64,000 nucleotides of DNA from Xanthobacteraceae bacterium (GCA_029266425.1 JAQSWY010000003.1:103071-167070), one strand, 5' to 3'; shown: positions 16,452 through 26,310, counted from the first letter of the stretch. Made by a program: numbers and translations. Notes: a model not told the origin generated them from the letters alone.

Positions 16452-18146
16452 TCAGCTCAACCCACCAATAAACCCGTCCTCGTCGACGAAGATCTGCTCG
16501 GCCGCGGGGCGCGAGGGCAGGCCCGGCATGGTCATCACGTCGCCGCACAGCACCACCACGAAGCCGGCGCCGGCGGAGAGCCGCACCTCGCGCACCGGCA
16601 GCACGAAGCCGTGCGGGGTGCCGCGTTGGGTCGGATCGGCGGTGAAGCTGAATTGCGTCTTCGCCATGCACACCGGCAGATCGCCGAAGCCCTGCGCCTC
16701 GAAATCAGCGAGCCGGGCCAGCGCGGCAGGCTCGAACGCCACCGCGCCAGCGCGGTAGATGCGCCGCGCGATGGTCTCGATCTTCTGCACCAGCGGCAAC
16801 TCATCGGCATAGAGCGGGCGATAGGCGGAAGGCATCTCGGCAAGACGGACCACATCGGCGGCGAGCGCGCTCGCGCCCTTCGACCCGTCGGCCCAATGCG
16901 TGCACAGATGCACGTCGGCGCCCACCGCGCGGCACGCCGCCTCGACCGCCGCGATCTCCGCGGGCGTGTCACCGGTGAAGCGGTTGATGGCGACCACCAC
17001 CGGCACGCCGAACGCCTTCATATTCTCGATGTGCCGCACAAGGTTGCCCGCCCCGCTCTCGACCGCGGCGACATCCTCCGGCCCGAGATCCTTCTGCGCG
17101 ACGCCGCCATGCATCTTCAGCGCCCGCACGGTGGCGACGATGACCACCACGGACGGGTGCAGACCGGCCTGCCGGCACTTGATGTCGAGGAACTTCTCCG
17201 CGCCGAGATCGGCCCCGAAGCCAGCCTCCGTCACCACGAAATCGGCGAGTCCGAGCGCTGTGCGGGTGGCGATCACGGAATTGCAGCCATGGGCGATATT
17301 GGCGAACGGCCCGCCATGGACGAGGGCCGGCGTGCCCTCCAGCGTCTGCACCAGGTTCGGCTGGAAGGCGTCGCGCAGCAGGGCGACCAGCGAGCCGGTG
17401 ACATTGAGCTGCCCCGCGGTGACCGCCTTGCGCGCGCGGGTCTGCGCCACCACCATGCGCCCGAGCCGCTCCTCGAGATCGGCCAGCGAACGGGCGAGGC
17501 AGAAGATCGCCATCACCTCGCTGGCAACCGTGATGTCGAAGCCGTCCTCGCGTGGAAAGCCGTTGGAGACGCCGCCAAGCCCTACCGTGACGCGGCGCAG
17601 CGCCCGGTCATTGAGGTCGATCACCCGGCGCCAGGAGATGCGGCGCACGTCGATGTCGAGGGCATTGCCCCAATAGAGATGGTTGTCGATCGTCGCGGCG
17701 AGCAGATTATGCGCCGCGGTGATGGCGTGCAGGTCGCCGGTGAAGTGCAGGTTGATCTCCTGCATCGGCACGATCTGCGCGTGCCCGCCGCCAGTCGCCC
17801 CTCCCTTGGAGCCGAACACCGGGCCCAGGCTCGGCTCGCGCAGCGCAATCGCCACCCGCTTGCCGGCGGCCTTCAGCGCATCGCCGAGGCCGATCGTGGT
17901 CGTGGTCTTGCCCTCGCCCGCCGGGGTCGGATTGATGGCGGTGACGAGCACCAGCTTGCCCCTGGGATGGGCTTCGGCCTTGCGGGCGAAATCAAGGTCG
18001 ATCTTCGCCTTGTACGGCCCGTAGCGATAGAGATCGGCAGCCGGAATGCCGAGTGCAGCGCCGATCTCCTCGATCGGGCGGGGGGTGATGGAGGCCGCAA
18101 TGGCGGCGTCGCTGCCGGGATCGACCGTGCGTGCCGCCAGTTTCAT
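16452..18146 (-). CDS. fhs: Formate-tetrahydrofolate ligase
   Basis: This 564-residue cytoplasmic enzyme makes 10-formyl-tetrahydrofolate from formate, ATP and tetrahydrofolate. The P-loop is in [18 protein letters not shown] (Lys about residue 80). Other family segments are [31 protein letters not shown] and [12 protein letters not shown], and length equals the family norm. I chose ATG 18146 (GGGAGAG upstream); a longer frame to 18218 runs back into the gpt gene's end. It links one-carbon units (for instance from demethylation) to purine synthesis, and gpt precedes it by 68 bases on the same strand. Confidence 0.96.
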   Translation of the reverse strand: MKLAARTVDPGSDAAIAASITPRPIEEIGAALGIPAADLYRYGPYKAKIDLDFARKAEAHPRGKLVLVTAINPTPAGEGKTTTTIGLGDALKAAGKRVAIALREPSLGPVFGSKGGATGGGHAQIVPMQEINLHFTGDLHAITAAHNLLAATIDNHLYWGNALDIDVRRISWRRVIDLNDRALRRVTVGLGGVSNGFPREDGFDITVASEVMAIFCLARSLADLEERLGRMVVAQTRARKAVTAGQLNVTGSLVALLRDAFQPNLVQTLEGTPALVHGGPFANIAHGCNSVIATRTALGLADFVVTEAGFGADLGAEKFLDIKCRQAGLHPSVVVIVATVRALKMHGGVAQKDLGPEDVAAVESGAGNLVRHIENMKAFGVPVVVAINRFTGDTPAEIAAVEAACRAVGADVHLCTHWADGSKGASALAADVVRLAEMPSAYRPLYADELPLVQKIETIARRIYRAGAVAFEPAALARLADFEAQGFGDLPVCMAKTQFSFTADPTQRGTPHGFVLPVREVRLSAGAGFVVVLCGDVMTMPGLPSRPAAEQIFVDEDGFIGGLS

Positions 18147-18214
18147 GATTGCTGCTCTCCCTTTGGAATCCCCATCAACTAGCCGGTCTGCCGCTTCCGG
18201 TTCAAGTCGCGGGA

Positions 18215-18721
18215 TCACGCCACGCCGTCGCGGATCGGAGGCTGGAATGACAGGCCCATGTCCCAGGGGAAATAGATCCAGGTGTCCTGGCTCACTTCGG
18301 TGATGAAGGTATCGACCACCGGCCGCCCGAGCGGCTTGGCATAGACGGTGGCGTAGTGCGCCTTGGGGAGCATGGCGCGCACCATGCTGACGGTCTTGCC
18401 GGTGTCGACCAGATCATCGACCACCAGGAGCCCCTGCCCGCCCTCCCCGGCAGCCTCGGTCACCACCTGGGCGATCGGCTTCAGCACCTCCATCTCGCCC
18501 TGTTTCGTGTAGTCGTGATAGCTGGCGATGCACACCGTCTCGATCAGGCGGACGCCAAGCTCGCGCGCGACGATGGCGGCCGGTACCAGCCCGCCGCGGG
18601 TGATGCACACCAGGCCGGTGAACGGCCCGGCACCGGCAAGGCGCCAGGCAAGGGCGCGGGCGTCGCGGTGGAACTGGTCCCAGGAGACGGGGAAGGCTTT
18701 CTGCTGGCGGGGATCGGACAT
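18215..18721 (-). CDS. gpt: Xanthine-guanine phosphoribosyltransferase
   Basis: This 168-residue purine salvage enzyme transfers phosphoribose from PRPP to xanthine or guanine. The PRPP-binding motif [13 protein letters not shown] (about 97-109), a [10 protein letters not shown] segment near residue 40 and the C-terminal WIYFPWD that contacts the purine are present, as in E. coli Gpt. The Ala-rich N-terminus is short and normal. It lies upstream of fhs on the same strand. Confidence 0.93.
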   Translation of the reverse strand: MSDPRQQKAFPVSWDQFHRDARALAWRLAGAGPFTGLVCITRGGLVPAAIVARELGVRLIETVCIASYHDYTKQGEMEVLKPIAQVVTEAAGEGGQGLLVVDDLVDTGKTVSMVRAMLPKAHYATVYAKPLGRPVVDTFITEVSQDTWIYFPWDMGLSFQPPIRDGVA

Positions 18722-18827
18722 GAACGCGGCTCCTCGGCCGGGCGGAAGGCGCCGGGCCGTGCCGCGATCAATAGCCGGAGCCGCCGCGGCGCTCCAGAGG
18801 CACGCGGCAATACCCCCAATCCTGCGG

Positions 18828-19034
18828 TCAGGGCCGGCCGCCGCAGTGGCCGCAATTGTGGGCGATGCTCATGCGTCGGATGATGGCGCGAAGCGGGGCC
18901 TTCGCCTCGTCCCGCTCGGCAGCGGCGAGGTCGCGCCGGCGCGCGGCAATACGGGCCTCGACGAGCGCATCGAGGGAATCGGCGAGCGTGGCGGCGGCGA
19001 CCGGGCGTGTGGGGTGCATGGGGACCTTGGACAT
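18828..19034 (-). CDS. Small hypothetical protein, 68 residues
   Basis: A short frame starting at ATG 19034 with AGGAGG 7-8 bases upstream. The middle is charged and Ala/Arg-rich, probably helical ([26 protein letters not shown]). It ends in NCGHCGGRP, whose C-x2-C might bind metal. No family was recognised. The good ribosome-binding site and coding-like composition are the only evidence. Confidence 0.45.
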   Translation of the reverse strand: MSKVPMHPTRPVAAATLADSLDALVEARIAARRRDLAAAERDEAKAPLRAIIRRMSIAHNCGHCGGRP

Positions 19035-19166
19035 GATCGGCCTCCTATCCAGGGATGAGGGCAAGTCTCGTTCCGATCCTCGTCCCTATCCCGCCCGGCG
19101 GCTGTGACGGCGATCACGCTCCGGCGGAATGCCGCGCGGCCCGCCGGAACCCGCGAAAGGCCCGCC

Positions 19167-19907
19167 TCAGCGCGGCAGGCTCGCCAGCATCTCCCTCACC
19201 GCCGCCAGCGCCGCGGCGAGCTTTCCTTCATCGCGCGAGCGCACCACCAGATTGGCGTTCGGCCGGCCTTCCTCGTCCTGAAACGGATAGCTGCCGATCG
19301 ACACCTCGGGATGCGCCGCCGCGATCGCCGCCAGCGGCCCGCCGATGTCGCCCTCCTTGGCATCGGCGCGCACCGTCTCGGCGAGCATGCGCACCCCGGT
19401 CTTCAGCTTGGGCGCCACTTCGTCGAGCATGGCCTGCATGATGGTCGGCACGCCGGCCATGACGATGACGTTGCCGATCCAGAAGCCCGGCGCCTTCGAC
19501 ACCTTGTTCGCCACCAGCTCGGCGCCGGCCGGGATCCGCGCCATGCGCAGGCGGGCCTCATTGAGGTCGGCCTCGGGAATGCGCTCCAGCAGCATGGCGC
19601 GGGCACGCGGATCGACACCGATGGAGACGCCGAACGCCTTCGCCACCGCATCCGCGGTAATGTCATCATGCGTCGGCCCGATGCCGCCGGTGGTGAAGAC
19701 ATAGGTGTAGCGCGCCCGCATCGCGTTGAGCGCGGCGACGATCTCGTCCTCGATATCCGGCACCACCCTCACCTCGGAGAGATCGATGCCGATCGCGGTG
19801 AGGTATTCGGCGATGTAGCCGATGTTCCTGTCCTTGGTCCGACCGGAGAGGATCTCATCCCCGATCACCAGCAGCCCCGCGCTCACCGGACCTGTCGTGT
19901 CACTCAT
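19167..19907 (-). CDS. CinA-type molybdopterin-binding domain protein
   Basis: This 246-residue protein consists of the MoCF_biosynth/CinA N-terminal domain: SAGLLVIGDEILSGRTKDRN at the start, FTTGGIGPTHDDITADAVAKA in the centre and VMAGVPTIMQAMLDE later. The C-terminal nicotinamide-nucleotide amidase domain of full CinA is missing, as is usual for the stand-alone alphaproteobacterial form. GGGGGAGGGA lies before the ATG. Its actual substrate is unsettled in the family; related domains act on ADP-ribose or molybdopterin. Confidence 0.88.
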   Translation of the reverse strand: MSDTTGPVSAGLLVIGDEILSGRTKDRNIGYIAEYLTAIGIDLSEVRVVPDIEDEIVAALNAMRARYTYVFTTGGIGPTHDDITADAVAKAFGVSIGVDPRARAMLLERIPEADLNEARLRMARIPAGAELVANKVSKAPGFWIGNVIVMAGVPTIMQAMLDEVAPKLKTGVRMLAETVRADAKEGDIGGPLAAIAAAHPEVSIGSYPFQDEEGRPNANLVVRSRDEGKLAAALAAVREMLASLPR

Positions 19908-20111
19908 GCGATTCCCTCCCCCACCTCAGTCGCTTCGCCAATCCCGTCGCCGCAAATGAACGCAAGCCGCGCAGCAGGCAAGGGCAATGCGCCTCACAAA
20001 TGGGCATTCCGGCCTCCTTGCCGCGAATATCGCCGCCTGCACTGGCCCGCCTCTTCCGCTGGCACGCGGTTTGTAGCTAACTAGCCTGCGCAGGGGAGTA
20101 GATGTGCACCG

Positions 20112-21533
20112 ATGACCGTCGCGTTCGACGAAATGACCAATACGGACGGTTCCATCCGCTCCGCCTATGCCGCCCTCTCGCGCTGGCTCCGTGAAGTCCC
20201 GCCCGACGTACTCGACTACCGCCGCAAGGAAGCGGAATTCATCTTCCGCCGCATCGGCATCACCTTCGCCGTCTATGGCGACACCGACGCGCAGGAACGG
20301 CTGATCCCGTTTGACATCATCCCGCGCATCCTCACCGGCGAGGAATGGAAGCGCCTGTCGCGCGGCCTCGAGCAGCGCACCAAGGCGCTGAATCTCTATA
20401 TCAAGGACGTCTATTCCAAGCGCGAGATCCTGAAAGCCGGCGTCGTCCCGGAGGATCTCGTCTACCAGAACCCGGTGTTCCGCCCGGAGATGAACGGCCA
20501 GAAGGTGCCGCACGATCTCTATGTGCACATTGCCGGCATCGACGTGGTGCGCATCGACGCCGAGACCTTCTATGTGCTGGAGGACAATGCCCGCACCCCG
20601 TCCGGCGTCTCCTACATGCTGGAGAACCGCGAGATCATGATGCGGCTCTTCCCGGAGCTGTTCGCGGACAATCGCGTGGCGCCGGTGGAGAACTACACCG
20701 ACGAATTGCTGGCGACGCTCAAATCGCTCGCCCCGGTGACGGCGACCTCCGACCCGAACGTCGTGGTGCTCACCCCGGGCATCTACAATTCGGCCTATTA
20801 CGAGCACTCCTTCCTCGCCGACAAGCTTGGCGTCGAGCTGGTGGAAGGGCGCGACCTCTTCATCCGCAACGACGTCGTCTATATGCGCACCACCGAGGGG
20901 CCGAAGCGGGTCGACGTCATCTATCGCCGGCTCGACGACGATTTCATCGACCCCCTCGCCTTCCGCCCGGACAGCGTGCTCGGCGTGCCGGGGCTGATGA
21001 GCGCATATCACGCCGGCAACGTCACGCTGACCAATGCGGTCGGCACCGGCGTCGCCGACGACAAGGCGGTCTACAGCTACATGCCGGAGATCGTCCGCTT
21101 CTATCTCGGCGAAGAGCCGCTCCTGAAGAACGTGCCGACCTGGCGCTGCCGCGAGGCCGATCACCTCAAATACGTGCTCGACCATCTGGACGAGCTGGTG
21201 GTGAAGGAAGTCCACGGTTCCGGCGGTTACGGCATGCTGATCGGCCCGAGGGCCGACAAGGCCCAGATCGAACTGTTCCGCGCCAAGCTGAAGCAGGATC
21301 CGAGCAACTTCATCGCCCAGCCGACGCTGGCGCTCTCCACCTGCCCGACCTTCGTCGAGGAGGGCATCGCGCCGCGCCACGTCGATCTCAGGCCCTTCGT
21401 GCTGACGGGCCGCGACCGGGTGCGCATCGTGCCGGGCGGGCTGACGCGGGTGGCGCTGGAGGCCGGCTCGCTGGTGGTGAATTCGAGCCAGGGCGGCGGG
21501 ACCAAGGACACCTGGGTGCTGGAGGAGAGTTGA
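20112..21533 (+). CDS. Circularly permuted ATP-grasp protein (DUF404/DUF407 type)
   Basis: This 473-residue protein has the markers of the circularly permuted ATP-grasp group: RRIGITFAVYGD, the central DVVRIDAETFYVLEDNARTP-like region (about 150-175), VDVIYRRLDDDFIDPL and a late VVKEVHGSGGYGMLIGP. It is thought to ligate an amino group to a carboxylate, but no substrate is established. It heads a locus with alpha-E, transglutaminase and Anbu proteins. AGGGGAG lies about 10 bases upstream of the ATG. Confidence 0.9.
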   Translation: MTVAFDEMTNTDGSIRSAYAALSRWLREVPPDVLDYRRKEAEFIFRRIGITFAVYGDTDAQERLIPFDIIPRILTGEEWKRLSRGLEQRTKALNLYIKDVYSKREILKAGVVPEDLVYQNPVFRPEMNGQKVPHDLYVHIAGIDVVRIDAETFYVLEDNARTPSGVSYMLENREIMMRLFPELFADNRVAPVENYTDELLATLKSLAPVTATSDPNVVVLTPGIYNSAYYEHSFLADKLGVELVEGRDLFIRNDVVYMRTTEGPKRVDVIYRRLDDDFIDPLAFRPDSVLGVPGLMSAYHAGNVTLTNAVGTGVADDKAVYSYMPEIVRFYLGEEPLLKNVPTWRCREADHLKYVLDHLDELVVKEVHGSGGYGMLIGPRADKAQIELFRAKLKQDPSNFIAQPTLALSTCPTFVEEGIAPRHVDLRPFVLTGRDRVRIVPGGLTRVALEAGSLVVNSSQGGGTKDTWVLEES

Positions 21534-21547
21534 GCGGCAGGAAATGA

Positions 21548-21666
21548 CGACCTCATCCTGAGGTGCGAGCGCAGCTCGCCTCGAAGGATGCTGAAGCAGA
21601 AGACGGCCATCGGAGGCGCACATCCTTCGCGGCCCGGCTGGCGCCGGGCACCTCAGGATGAGGTCG
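21548..21666. repeat. REP pair, family 1
   Basis: CCTCATCCTGAGG...GCCTCGAAGGATG at 21551-21590 faces CATCCTTCGCGGC...CCTCAGGATGAGG at 21621-21664, enclosed by CGAC/GTCG. It fills the gap between the ATP-grasp and LysE genes, so the four partner genes may not form one simple transcript. Confidence 0.8.
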
Positions 21667-21691
21667 CTTCATAGGATCAAGGGGGTAAACA

Positions 21692-22315
21692 ATGCCGATC
21701 GAAACCTGGCTGGCCTTCGTCGCCGCCTCCGCCGTGCTGCTGTTGATACCGGGCCCGACCATCCTCCTGGTGGTCTCCTATGCGCTCGGCCAGGGCCGTC
21801 GTGTGGCGCTGCCGGTCGCCACCGGCGTTGCGCTCGGCGACTTCACCGCGATGACGCTCTCCATGCTCGGTCTCGGCGCACTGCTGGCGGCATCGGCCAC
21901 GCTCTTCACCGTGTTGAAGTGGATCGGCGCGCTCTATCTCATCTGGCTCGGCATCAAGCTGTGGCGCGCCGCCGGCACCGGTGCCATCCCCGAGGCACGC
22001 GCCGACGGGTCGCCTTTGAAGATGCTGGCGCACGCCTGGCTGGTCACCGCGCTTAATCCGAAGAGCCTCACCTTCTTCGTCGCCTTCCTGCCGCAGTTCC
22101 TCGATCCGACAGGCGACTGGCTCACCCAGATGGCGATCTTCGAGGCGACCTTCCTGACGCTCGCCGCCGCCAACGCCTTCGGCTACGCGCTGGTCGCCGG
22201 CAGGCTGCGCGGCGCGCTTCGCAGCCCGCGCATCATCGCCGCCATCAACCGCACCGGCGGCACCCTACTGATCGGCGCGGGGCTCGCCACCCTCGCCTGG
22301 CGCAACGCGAAATAG
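21692..22315 (+). CDS. LysE-family exporter
   Basis: This 207-residue inner-membrane amino-acid or metabolite exporter has about six hydrophobic segments. The LysE/RhtB opening IPGPTILLVVSYALGQGRR is clear, followed by GVALGDFTAM and WLVTALNPKSLTFFVAFLPQF. AAGGGGG precedes the ATG. It sits between the ATP-grasp and alpha-E genes, which normally adjoin each other; whether it exports something linked to that system is unknown. Its stop is 9 bases from the next start. Confidence 0.9.
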   Translation: MPIETWLAFVAASAVLLLIPGPTILLVVSYALGQGRRVALPVATGVALGDFTAMTLSMLGLGALLAASATLFTVLKWIGALYLIWLGIKLWRAAGTGAIPEARADGSPLKMLAHAWLVTALNPKSLTFFVAFLPQFLDPTGDWLTQMAIFEATFLTLAAANAFGYALVAGRLRGALRSPRIIAAINRTGGTLLIGAGLATLAWRNAK

Positions 22316-22324
22316 AAGCGACCC

Positions 22325-23269
22325 ATGCTGTCCCGTACCGCCGACAATCTCTATTGGCTGGCCCGCTACATGGAACGGGCCGAATGCCTCGCCCGCATCC
22401 TCGACGTCACCCAGCGCCTCGCGCAATTGCCGGCGGCCTATGGCGGCTCGACCAATGAGTGGAACTCGGCGCTGCTGACCGCCGGCTGCGAGGATATTTT
22501 CGCCCGGGTCCACGGCGACGAGGTGAACGAGAAGAACGTCGTGTCCTTCCTCGCCTTCGCTCCCGAGAACCCGTCCTCGATCCGCAACTGCTTCGAGATC
22601 GCGCGCACCAATGCGCGCTCGGTACGAACCGCGCTCACCATGGAGATGTGGGAGACCATCAACTCCGCCTGGCTGGAGCTGAAGCGCTATTCGACCAAAA
22701 ACATGACGCGCGAGGAGCTGGCGCGCTTCCTCTCCTTCGTGAAGGAGACCTCGCTGCGCTTCGACGGCGCCGCCTACCGCACGATGCTGCGCAACGACGC
22801 CTTCTGGTTCGCCCGCATCGGCATGTATGTCGAGCGCGCCGACAACACCGCGCGCATCCTCGATGTGAAGTACCACGTGCTGCTACCGGAATCCGAGCAT
22901 GTCGGCGGGCCGCTCGATTATTTCCAGTGGGCCTCGATCCTGCGCTCGGTCTCGGCACTGACCTCGTTCCACTGGGTCTATCGGGAAAGCGTGAAGCCCT
23001 GGCTGGTGGCGGACCTGTTGATCCTGAACGCGCAGATGCCGCGCTCGCTGACCAGTTGCTACCAGAACATCTCGCGCTATCTCGACGATCTCGCCGCCTA
23101 TTATGGCCGGCAGGGCGCCTCGCAGCGGCTCGCGCGGTCGAGCCTGACGCGGCTCGGCAACAGCCGCATGGACGAGATCTTCCAGATGGGGCTGCACCAA
23201 TATATCGACGCCTTCATCAACGATAATAATCGCCTTGGCGGCAGCATCACCGAGCAGTATCTGGTGTGA
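22325..23269 (+). CDS. Alpha-E domain protein
   Basis: This 314-residue all-helical protein begins with the family motif MLSRTADNLYWLARYMERAE. Later conserved parts include FWFARIGMYVERADNTARI and FHWVYRESVKPW. Alpha-E proteins almost always accompany a circularly permuted ATP-grasp and a transglutaminase, and are proposed to take part in a peptide-ligation or tagging process; no direct activity is known. The gene is adjacent to LysE upstream and 22 bases before the transglutaminase gene. Confidence 0.92.
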   Translation: MLSRTADNLYWLARYMERAECLARILDVTQRLAQLPAAYGGSTNEWNSALLTAGCEDIFARVHGDEVNEKNVVSFLAFAPENPSSIRNCFEIARTNARSVRTALTMEMWETINSAWLELKRYSTKNMTREELARFLSFVKETSLRFDGAAYRTMLRNDAFWFARIGMYVERADNTARILDVKYHVLLPESEHVGGPLDYFQWASILRSVSALTSFHWVYRESVKPWLVADLLILNAQMPRSLTSCYQNISRYLDDLAAYYGRQGASQRLARSSLTRLGNSRMDEIFQMGLHQYIDAFINDNNRLGGSITEQYLV

Positions 23270-23291
23270 ACTCGGGTTACGGTCCTCACGC

Positions 23292-24128
23292 ATGCGCATC
23301 CATGTGAACCACGCGACCGTCTATCGCTACGACCCCCCGGCCAACGGGGCGATCCAGATCTTGCGGCTCACCCCGCGCAGCCATGACGGGCAGTATGTCG
23401 TCTCCTGGCGGATCGATGTCTCCGAGAGCTGCCGGCTCGCCGCGCACGAAGATGCCTTCGGCAACCTCACCCACACCTTCGCCGTCGATGGTCCGTTGAC
23501 CGAGCTGCGTGTCACCGTCGAGGGCGAGGTGGAGACCCAGGACACCTCCGGCGTGGTGCGCGGCATGGTCGAGCGCTTTCCGCCCTCGCTCTATATGCGC
23601 TCCACCGACCTCACCGAGGCGGACGAGGCGATCCGCGCCTTCGCCGACGACGCCGTCGCCGGCGTCAATGATCCGCTCGCCAGGCTCCATGCGTTGATGG
23701 CCGCTCTCCATGAGCGGGTGACCTACGATCCTGATCCGACCCATGTCTCGACCACGGCGAAGCAGGCGTTCGAACTGAAGCGCGGGGTCTGCCAGGACTT
23801 CGCCCACATCATGGTCGCCAGCGCCCGGCATCTCGGCATCCCGTCACGCTATGTCAGCGGCTATCTGGTCGGCGACGGGGCGACGGCAGGCCAGCATGCC
23901 GGCCACCAGGCGGGCCACGCCTGGGCAGAAGCCTATGTCGAGGGCTTCGGCTGGATCGGCTTCGATGCCGCCAACAAGCTGTGCCCGACCGAAACCTATG
24001 TCCGGCTCGCCGTCGGCCTGGACTATCTCGGCGCCGCCCCGGTGCGCGGCAACCGCTATGGCGGCGGCGAGGAGAACCTCACCGTGGCGATTACCGTGGA
24101 CCAATCGAGCCGCCAGGTTCAGGGCTAA
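23292..24128 (+). CDS. Transglutaminase-like cysteine protease family protein
   Basis: This 278-residue protein starts with the bacterial transglutaminase N-domain (MRIHVNHATVYRYDPP). The catalytic triad fits: Cys in KRGVCQDFAHIMV (about residue 165), His in GHAWAEAYV and Asp in GWIGFDAANK. In this gene company it is probably a peptidase or amide-bond-processing enzyme. I chose the ATG at 23292 where family similarity begins; no strong ribosome-binding site is visible, so translation may be coupled to the upstream gene. Confidence 0.92.
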   Translation: MRIHVNHATVYRYDPPANGAIQILRLTPRSHDGQYVVSWRIDVSESCRLAAHEDAFGNLTHTFAVDGPLTELRVTVEGEVETQDTSGVVRGMVERFPPSLYMRSTDLTEADEAIRAFADDAVAGVNDPLARLHALMAALHERVTYDPDPTHVSTTAKQAFELKRGVCQDFAHIMVASARHLGIPSRYVSGYLVGDGATAGQHAGHQAGHAWAEAYVEGFGWIGFDAANKLCPTETYVRLAVGLDYLGAAPVRGNRYGGGEENLTVAITVDQSSRQVQG

Positions 24129-24308
24129 GTAACTCATCCTTAGGCCTCCCGCCGTCATCCTCGGCCTTGCGCCACTGCTGTCCGGTTCGGCGAAAGTGGT
24201 TGTGACACGCCACGGTTTTTCACCGTGGCACTGATCGAATTCAACTGCCGCAGTAAAGTTGCAATCGACCTATGGCTGGGAAAATAAGGGTGCCGGCAGG
24301 AATTACTG

Positions 24309-24380
24309 AACGTGCCGGGGATCTCGATTCATCGCAGCCCATCAGAAATCGAGATGGTCGGCACAAGGCCGGCCATGAAA
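24309..24380. repeat. Half-degenerate palindromic repeat, family 2
   Basis: GCCGGGGATCTCGATT...AAATCGAGATGGTCGGCACAAGGCCGGCCATGA. The layout resembles 46706-46793, with the left arm worn. It lies in a 593-base gap that also holds a family-1 REP (24429-24471) and a terminator-like hairpin (24627-24650). I see no gene in 24129-24721. Confidence 0.5.
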
Positions 24381-24428
24381 AACGGGGCACCTTTCCTGCC
24401 AAGTGCACAAGGCGGCCATCGAGATGAG

Positions 24429-24471
24429 CATCCTTCGAGGCCCGGCTGAAGCCGGGCACCTCAGGATGAGG
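24429..24471. repeat. Single REP palindrome, family 1
   Basis: CATCCTTCGAGGCCCGGCT... and ...CACCTCAGGATGAGG, with a CCCGGC/GCCGGG inner stem. Only one unit is present rather than a facing pair. Confidence 0.75.
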
Positions 24472-24626
24472 TGGTGGTCCTTGGGCAGACAGTGCCCTCC
24501 CCCGGCGCCTCCAAAACTTATACGCGAGCGAACAATAGTCGGTTGCTGTGTTCCGCGCGCATCACCCGGATGCGCTCCTGCGCGCTATCGTCGGACGTAA
24601 CCTCAGAGCGGCCCCTGCCCGCTCGT

Positions 24627-24650
24627 GGGCCGCCTCGCGCGGCCCTTTTT
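24627..24650 (+). terminator. Intrinsic terminator-like hairpin
   Basis: GGGCCGC - CTCGC loop - GCGGCCC followed directly by TTTTT. It lies about 500 bases downstream of the transglutaminase gene and upstream of the DUF930 gene. It could end the alpha-E operon transcript or an unannotated small RNA starting near 24.5 kb. Confidence 0.6.
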
Positions 24651-24721
24651 CTTTGATGGGCTGTGCCGGAGCGCTAAACTCCGGCTGCGGCCGGTGGGCG
24701 CCGCGTGTCCCAGACGGAACC

Positions 24722-25447
24722 GTGAACGCGACAGCCGCTCTTGCGCTCCCCATTCCCGACGCCGCGCTCCGCCTGCGGCGCATCGAGGATGCGCAGGACA
24801 AGGTGCTGCTGCTCGCGCTCATTGCCGCGCTGGCGCTCCATCTCGCACTTTTCGCCTGGCTCTATGAGCAACCCCAGCCAGCGCCGCAACCCGGCCTGCC
24901 GTCCGAAGCCATCGCCGTCGAGATCCTGCCGCCCTCGGAGCTACCACGCGCCCCGTCGGCACCGGCACCGCTCCAGCCCGCGCTGCCTGATGCCATCATC
25001 TCCGCCCCGCCGACCGCCGCCGCGCCCGCCCCAGCGCCCCCGGCGCCAGCGCCCGAGCCCGAAATGATCCGGCCGACCACCATGCTCTCGGCACGCAATC
25101 TCGCGACGCCGGGCAGCCGCCAGGCCCGGCTCGCCTTGCGCACGCTCACCGACGACACCCGGATCGAGCAGCTCTGTGGGCTGGAAGCGATGGAGCAGGT
25201 CCATGCCTGGCGCAGGGAATTCCTCCCCGACCGCCTCGTCGCCTATGCGTTCGGCGAGCCGAGGGCCATCGCCGGCGGCATCGCGGCGGATGGCGCCGCC
25301 TTTCGCAGCCGCTCCAACTGGTACCGCATGCGCTTCCGCTGCGAACTGACCCCGGACCGCGCGCGTGTCGCCGCCTTCGCCTTCGCGGTCAGCGGCGCTG
25401 TGCCGCGCGAGGACTGGGAGGAGCACGGCCTGCCGGCGGTGCATTGA
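24722..25447 (+). CDS. DUF930-type, TonB-like membrane-anchored protein
   Basis: A 241-residue protein: a charged N-terminus, one membrane helix (KVLLLALIAALALHLALFAWL), a Pro/Ala-rich linker of about 75 residues as in TonB/TolA proteins, and a globular C-terminal domain from about residue 135 with TDDTRIEQLCGLEAMEQVHAW and NWYRMRFRCEL, matching DUF930 proteins of Rhizobiales. The C-terminal part likely sits in the periplasm. Start is uncertain: GTG 24722 precedes the coding-like stretch, while an ATG at 24656 directly after a terminator hairpin is possible. It lies between the transglutaminase and Anbu genes. Confidence 0.75.
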   Translation: MNATAALALPIPDAALRLRRIEDAQDKVLLLALIAALALHLALFAWLYEQPQPAPQPGLPSEAIAVEILPPSELPRAPSAPAPLQPALPDAIISAPPTAAAPAPAPPAPAPEPEMIRPTTMLSARNLATPGSRQARLALRTLTDDTRIEQLCGLEAMEQVHAWRREFLPDRLVAYAFGEPRAIAGGIAADGAAFRSRSNWYRMRFRCELTPDRARVAAFAFAVSGAVPREDWEEHGLPAVH

Positions 25448-25556
25448 AGGCGTGGGAGTTCAGTTCCCCGCACATTTCGACGCAACTCGGTTGCCCGCAA
25501 GGAAACCGCACCGCTATAACGACGCCGGACAGCGTGGACCGGGGCGGCGTGCATCG

Positions 25557-26303
25557 ATGACCTATTGTTGCGGCATACTGGTTCGCGACGGCCTCGTGAT
25601 GATCGCGGACACGCGCACAAATGCAGGACTCGACAATGTGTCGACGTTCCGCAAGCTGCATGTGTTCGAGGAGCCCGGCCGCCATGTGATGGCGCTCGCC
25701 ACCGCCGGCAATCTCTCGATTTCGCAGGCGGTGATCTCCACCCTGCAGGAGGGAATGAAGAATCCCGAGACCGGCCGCAAGGAAACCCTGGTCGAGGCCA
25801 GCAGCATGTTCCGTGGCGCGGAAATGGTCGGGCGCGCCATCCGCCACGTCCATGATCTCTATGCCGAAGGGCTGAAGGAGCAGGATATCAGCTTCTCGGT
25901 TTCCTTCCTGTTCGGCGGTCAGGTCAATGGCGGGCGGATGCGGCTGTTCATGCTGTATGCCGCGGGCAACTTCATCGAATGCACCAATGACACGCCGTTC
26001 CTGCAGATCGGCGAGCACAAATACGGAAAGCCGGTACTGGACCGCTCGGTCTCCTACGACATGGATCTTTACGACGCGCTGAAGTCCGGCCTGATCTCGA
26101 TGGATTCGACCATGCGCTCGAACATCGGTGTCGGCATGCCGCTCGACGTGCTGATCGCACGCCGCGATGCCGGCAACGCCGAGCTGAATTTCCGAATCGA
26201 GCCGGGCGAGCCCTATTTTCACGATCTGCGCGAACGCTGGTCGGCCGCCTTGCGCGCCGCGCACATGGGCATCCCCCGCCCGCCATACGGCCGCACCCGC
26301 TAA
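25557..26303 (+). CDS. Anbu (proteasome-type Ntn-hydrolase peptidase)
   Basis: This 248-residue ancestral beta-subunit of the proteasome/HslV family assembles into an open helical or ring particle. The start MTYCCGI exposes Thr2 as the N-terminal nucleophile after Met removal. The partner Asp is residue 18 (MIADTRTN) and Lys residue 33 (STFRKLHVF), so the Thr-Asp-Lys catalytic set is complete. ATPase partners are not known for Anbu. It usually occurs with the ATP-grasp, alpha-E and transglutaminase genes, which are present here at 20.1-24.1 kb. The start was chosen on the nucleophile position. A strong hairpin follows the gene. Confidence 0.93.
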   Translation: MTYCCGILVRDGLVMIADTRTNAGLDNVSTFRKLHVFEEPGRHVMALATAGNLSISQAVISTLQEGMKNPETGRKETLVEASSMFRGAEMVGRAIRHVHDLYAEGLKEQDISFSVSFLFGGQVNGGRMRLFMLYAAGNFIECTNDTPFLQIGEHKYGKPVLDRSVSYDMDLYDALKSGLISMDSTMRSNIGVGMPLDVLIARRDAGNAELNFRIEPGEPYFHDLRERWSAALRAAHMGIPRPPYGRTR

Positions 26304-26310
26304 AATGCGA

